From an uncultured Clostridia bacterium (GTDB lineage: Bacteria > Bacillota > Clostridia > Oscillospirales > Ruminococcaceae), in the NCBI GenBank assembly GCA_937893735.1, contig CALBGD010000340.1:1-12264 (forward strand): a stretch of 12,264 bases of DNA, in the 5' to 3' direction. This document shows, piece after piece, positions 11,045 through 12,264 of this stretch (positions are counted from its first letter, which is position 1; the number at the start of each line of letters is the position of its first letter). A program made the translations under genes and the position numbers. The notes beneath the pieces are model-generated. The model saw only the letters and a program-made list of their open reading frames with translations. It ran no database searches and was not told where the DNA came from.

Positions 11045-11652
11045 TGTTTTACTCTCCTGTTCCGCTTTGCATTTGATTGCAAAAGCTCAAAATCTGTGTT
11101 AACATTGTCACGAGGATCGCATAGCCTTCCCTCATAGGTAAATTCCGTACCGGGAATATAATCGTAGATGCTCACAGTAACTGGCTGCTGACTTCTTTTT
11201 TGCATTTCGTTCATAACAGCAGATCTCATATTGTGCTGGGCAATAGTCGAGAATGTGTATTTATGCAGATCAGGTCTGGAAAACCAGCTCTTTACAGCTT
11301 GAAGGTACCTAAAAATGACCACATCGTACCACCGGTCAAAAGGCAGTTTGTTATGTAAGAGGTATTTAACCACTATGTCGTGCTGCTGTTCAGCAAATAG
11401 CTGCTCTTGCTCGGTTAACGGAGAAAAAGCGGTCTTTGCTCCGCGCTTCCCTTGAGGAATCCGGGAAATATCAATCCCAGTTTTCTGCGCGATTACTTCT
11501 CTTGACTGCGGAGAAGGTATGCTCCTTCCGTTTTCGTAGTCAACAACTGAGTTATAAGATAACCCTAGTTTTGCAGCCAGTGACCGCTGAGTTAGCCCAT
11601 TCTCCTTGCGGTAATCCCTGAGCAGTTTAGGAAAGTCAGATTTACTATCCAT
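11041..11652 (-). CDS. XRE helix-turn-helix fused to a sigma-70 region-2-like domain
   Basis: This 203-residue protein has two parts. Residues 7-58 are a classic XRE/HTH_3 domain ('LLRDYRKENGLTQRSLAAKL', 'LSYNSVVDYENGRSIPSP'). Residues 79-150 read 'LTEQEQLFAEQQHDIVVKYL', 'LPFDRWYDVVIFRYLQAVKS' and 'RPDLHKYTFSTIAQHNMRSA'. This strongly resembles region 2 of sigma-like proteins in Firmicutes mobile elements (pattern '..FAE..H..V..FL....L....YYD...FGYL.AV..Y...P.L..Y.FSTIA...M'). The tail (160-203) is basic, with no region 4 visible, so the XRE domain may supply promoter recognition. The start is ATG 11652; the stop is 4-nt coupled to the next gene. It could equally be a repressor that binds core polymerase. 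Domain assignments are from pattern memory; the fusion is a single uninterrupted frame. Confidence 0.75.
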   Translation of the reverse strand: MDSKSDFPKLLRDYRKENGLTQRSLAAKLGLSYNSVVDYENGRSIPSPQSREVIAQKTGIDISRIPQGKRGAKTAFSPLTEQEQLFAEQQHDIVVKYLLHNKLPFDRWYDVVIFRYLQAVKSWFSRPDLHKYTFSTIAQHNMRSAVMNEMQKRSQQPVTVSIYDYIPGTEFTYEGRLCDPRDNVNTDFELLQSNAKRNRRVKQ

Positions 11653-11662
11653 TTCCCCCTCC

Positions 11663-11833
11663 TCAGTCTACGAACGTGTTGCGCTCGAAGTCGAATACTC
11701 CGAAATACTCATCGTTCAGGTAAACGTTCGCCCTGCTCTGGGTAGGACAGGTGATCTGGAGCTGGCGAATACGGCGGTATCCCAGCTTCTCCAGAGCGGC
11801 GGTCACTGCTGCGGTCATTTTGTTCATGCTCAT
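11663..11833 (-). CDS. Small conserved phage protein, unknown (56 aa)
   Basis: This is a 56-residue protein: MSMNKMTAAVTAALEKLGYR, then 'RIRQLQITCPTQSRANVYLN' and DEYFGVFDFERNTFVD. A short N-terminal helix is followed by strands; the ending 'V.(L/V)N.EYFG(V/I)(F/W)D..R.TFV(D/E)' is one I recall from short proteins in Firmicutes phages and integrative elements, of unknown role. I start it at ATG 11833, which has AAAGGAG 7 bases upstream; the longer frame to 11875 would run through that ribosome site and into the upstream gene. It sits 13 bp after the 109-residue gene and 10 bp before the XRE-sigma gene, so it is part of the same operon. Confidence 0.75.
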   Translation of the reverse strand: MSMNKMTAAVTAALEKLGYRRIRQLQITCPTQSRANVYLNDEYFGVFDFERNTFVD

Positions 11834-11846
11834 GGTATTACTCCTT

Positions 11847-12176
11847 TCACCACCGGACACGCTGCACTCTGGCAACGTCCATTCTGTTCTTATAGAGTAT
11901 CCTTGCGGCAGTCAGACCGCTTGTTTTCGCGGATACTCTCATTACGTCCCCGACTATGTCAGTCATTCTCCAGCCCTCACGTGTCCCGTGCATTGTCTTG
12001 CCATTGTAAACATGCACCTCATACTTCTTGGTCTGAGCTTCGAGCCGTTCGCCGGAAAAATCCTCGAAACCGTATCCAGAAACTGTGCCGTCCGGACGGT
12101 AATCCTTGTACTCAGCTTCGTAGTAATCGTCTCCGATCTTCCTGAGTCTAGTGTAAATGCGAATTGGTTTATTCAC
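11847..12176 (-). CDS. Unknown early protein (109 aa)
   Basis: This 109-residue protein is not recognised. The N-terminal half is rich in Tyr, Asp and Lys (MNKPIRIYTRLRKIGDDYYE, AEYKDYRPDGTVSGYGFEDF) and probably beta-structured. The C-terminal half is helical and basic (GDVMRVSAKTSGLTAARILY, ARVQRVRW) and could bind nucleic acid. There is no membrane segment or cysteine motif. The start is GTG at 12176, overlapping the stop of the preceding XRE gene as GTGA, with GGAGG 8 bases upstream. It lies at the head of the visible early operon, next to repressor-type genes, so a regulatory role is possible but not shown. Confidence 0.75.
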   Translation of the reverse strand: MNKPIRIYTRLRKIGDDYYEAEYKDYRPDGTVSGYGFEDFSGERLEAQTKKYEVHVYNGKTMHGTREGWRMTDIVGDVMRVSAKTSGLTAARILYKNRMDVARVQRVRW

Positions 12177-12264
12177 GGTGCCGTCCTCCCCAGTAACTTA
12201 TCTGTGCTGCACTGGAGAGTATCGGCGATAGCAACGAGCTTCTCCACGGTAGGCACCTTTACTC
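12173..12264 (-). CDS. C-terminal end of an XRE-family repressor-like protein (cut by window edge)
   Basis: Only the last 29 residues are in the window: VKVPTVEKLVAIADTLQCST followed by DKLLGRTAP. This is the typical last helix pair of an HTH_3/XRE domain ('P....L..IA..L..S.D.LLGR'), so the protein is probably a short phage regulator of cI/Cro or Ner type ending soon after its DNA-binding domain. Its TGA stop overlaps the next gene's GTG start by 4 nt. It is on the same strand as the transposase operon, unlike the c repressor of Mu, which is divergent from A and B; the true immunity repressor may lie further on. Confidence 0.8.
   Translation of the reverse strand, partial: VKVPTVEKLVAIADTLQCSTDKLLGRTAP

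Noticed and set aside
10461..11137. Plus-strand open frames downstream of the consensus plus promoter
   Set aside because: The first begins inside the predicted RNA and crosses its terminator; the others mirror the 144-residue gene. No ribosome site was seen, so the promoter is assigned to a non-coding RNA.
1..12264. CRISPR arrays, tRNA or rRNA genes, insertion sequences, phage end (attL/attR) sites
   Set aside because: No regularly spaced repeats, cloverleaf, IS-type inverted ends or Mu-type terminal repeats were found by eye. The phage ends and the host junction are probably outside the window.

Overview
The window is an internal stretch of a Mu-like (transposable) phage or prophage, with every protein-coding gene read on the minus strand, so gene order runs from 12264 down to 1. 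The diagnosis rests on a DDE transposase of MuA size and catalytic spacing (D270, D335, E387 in 669 residues), a MuB-type AAA ATPase directly after it, a GemA/gp16-like protein, a Mor-family activator at the end of the early operon, and gp25-, gp26- and gp27-like genes after a terminator and a new promoter. AAGGAGG-type ribosome sites, consensus promoters, a sigma-like domain of a kind I know from Firmicutes mobile elements, a LoaP-like NusG paralog and a fairly high GC content suggest a gut Clostridia host (Oscillospiraceae/Ruminococcus-like). That host is an inference; no host gene is in view.

Layout in transcription order. (1) 12264-10610, regulatory genes: the tail of an XRE repressor-like protein, two small unknown genes, an unusual protein joining an XRE helix-turn-helix to a sigma-70 region-2-like domain, and an unknown 144-residue protein. 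(2) 10609-10375, a 235-bp gap rich in hairpins. It holds a consensus promoter on the PLUS strand followed by a roughly 70-nt structured RNA ending in a T run. This is the only apparent rightward transcription unit. (3) 10374-7231, transposition: MuA-like (TTG start), MuB-like and a 54-residue DUF6906-type protein. (4) 7234-4127, accessory and replication genes: a two-helix membrane protein, an HD-domain protein, a low-GC small protein, a phage replication-protein C-terminal domain, a DnaC-like helicase loader and an AbrB-zinc protein. Two copies of a 61-bp intergenic element (85% identical) flank the HD/low-GC pair. (5) 4130-2736, end of the early operon: a coiled-coil unknown, GemA-like, Mor, then a strong intrinsic terminator. 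(6) 2708-946, middle operon: a near-perfect promoter with a dyad centred near -42.5 (as for Mor at Mu Pm), then gp25-like, gp26-like, gp27-like (DUF3486) and a NusG paralog. (7) 945-1, packaging: a 357-bp untranslated leader with a two-part stem-loop array and phased repeats, a second small-terminase candidate, and the first 46 residues of a large terminase.

Reading as a system: early transcription makes the transposase, its ATPase and a private helicase-loading pair that could hand transposition intermediates to the host replisome. Mor then switches on the 2.7-kb promoter, whose operon makes a NusG paralog. That paralog sits directly before a structured leader resembling the kind of RNA hairpin LoaP proteins recognise, so late genes may be controlled by processive antitermination instead of a Mu C-type activator. 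The most original items are the XRE-sigma2 fusion, the NusG-plus-leader-RNA pair and the small plus-strand RNA facing away from the transposase gene.
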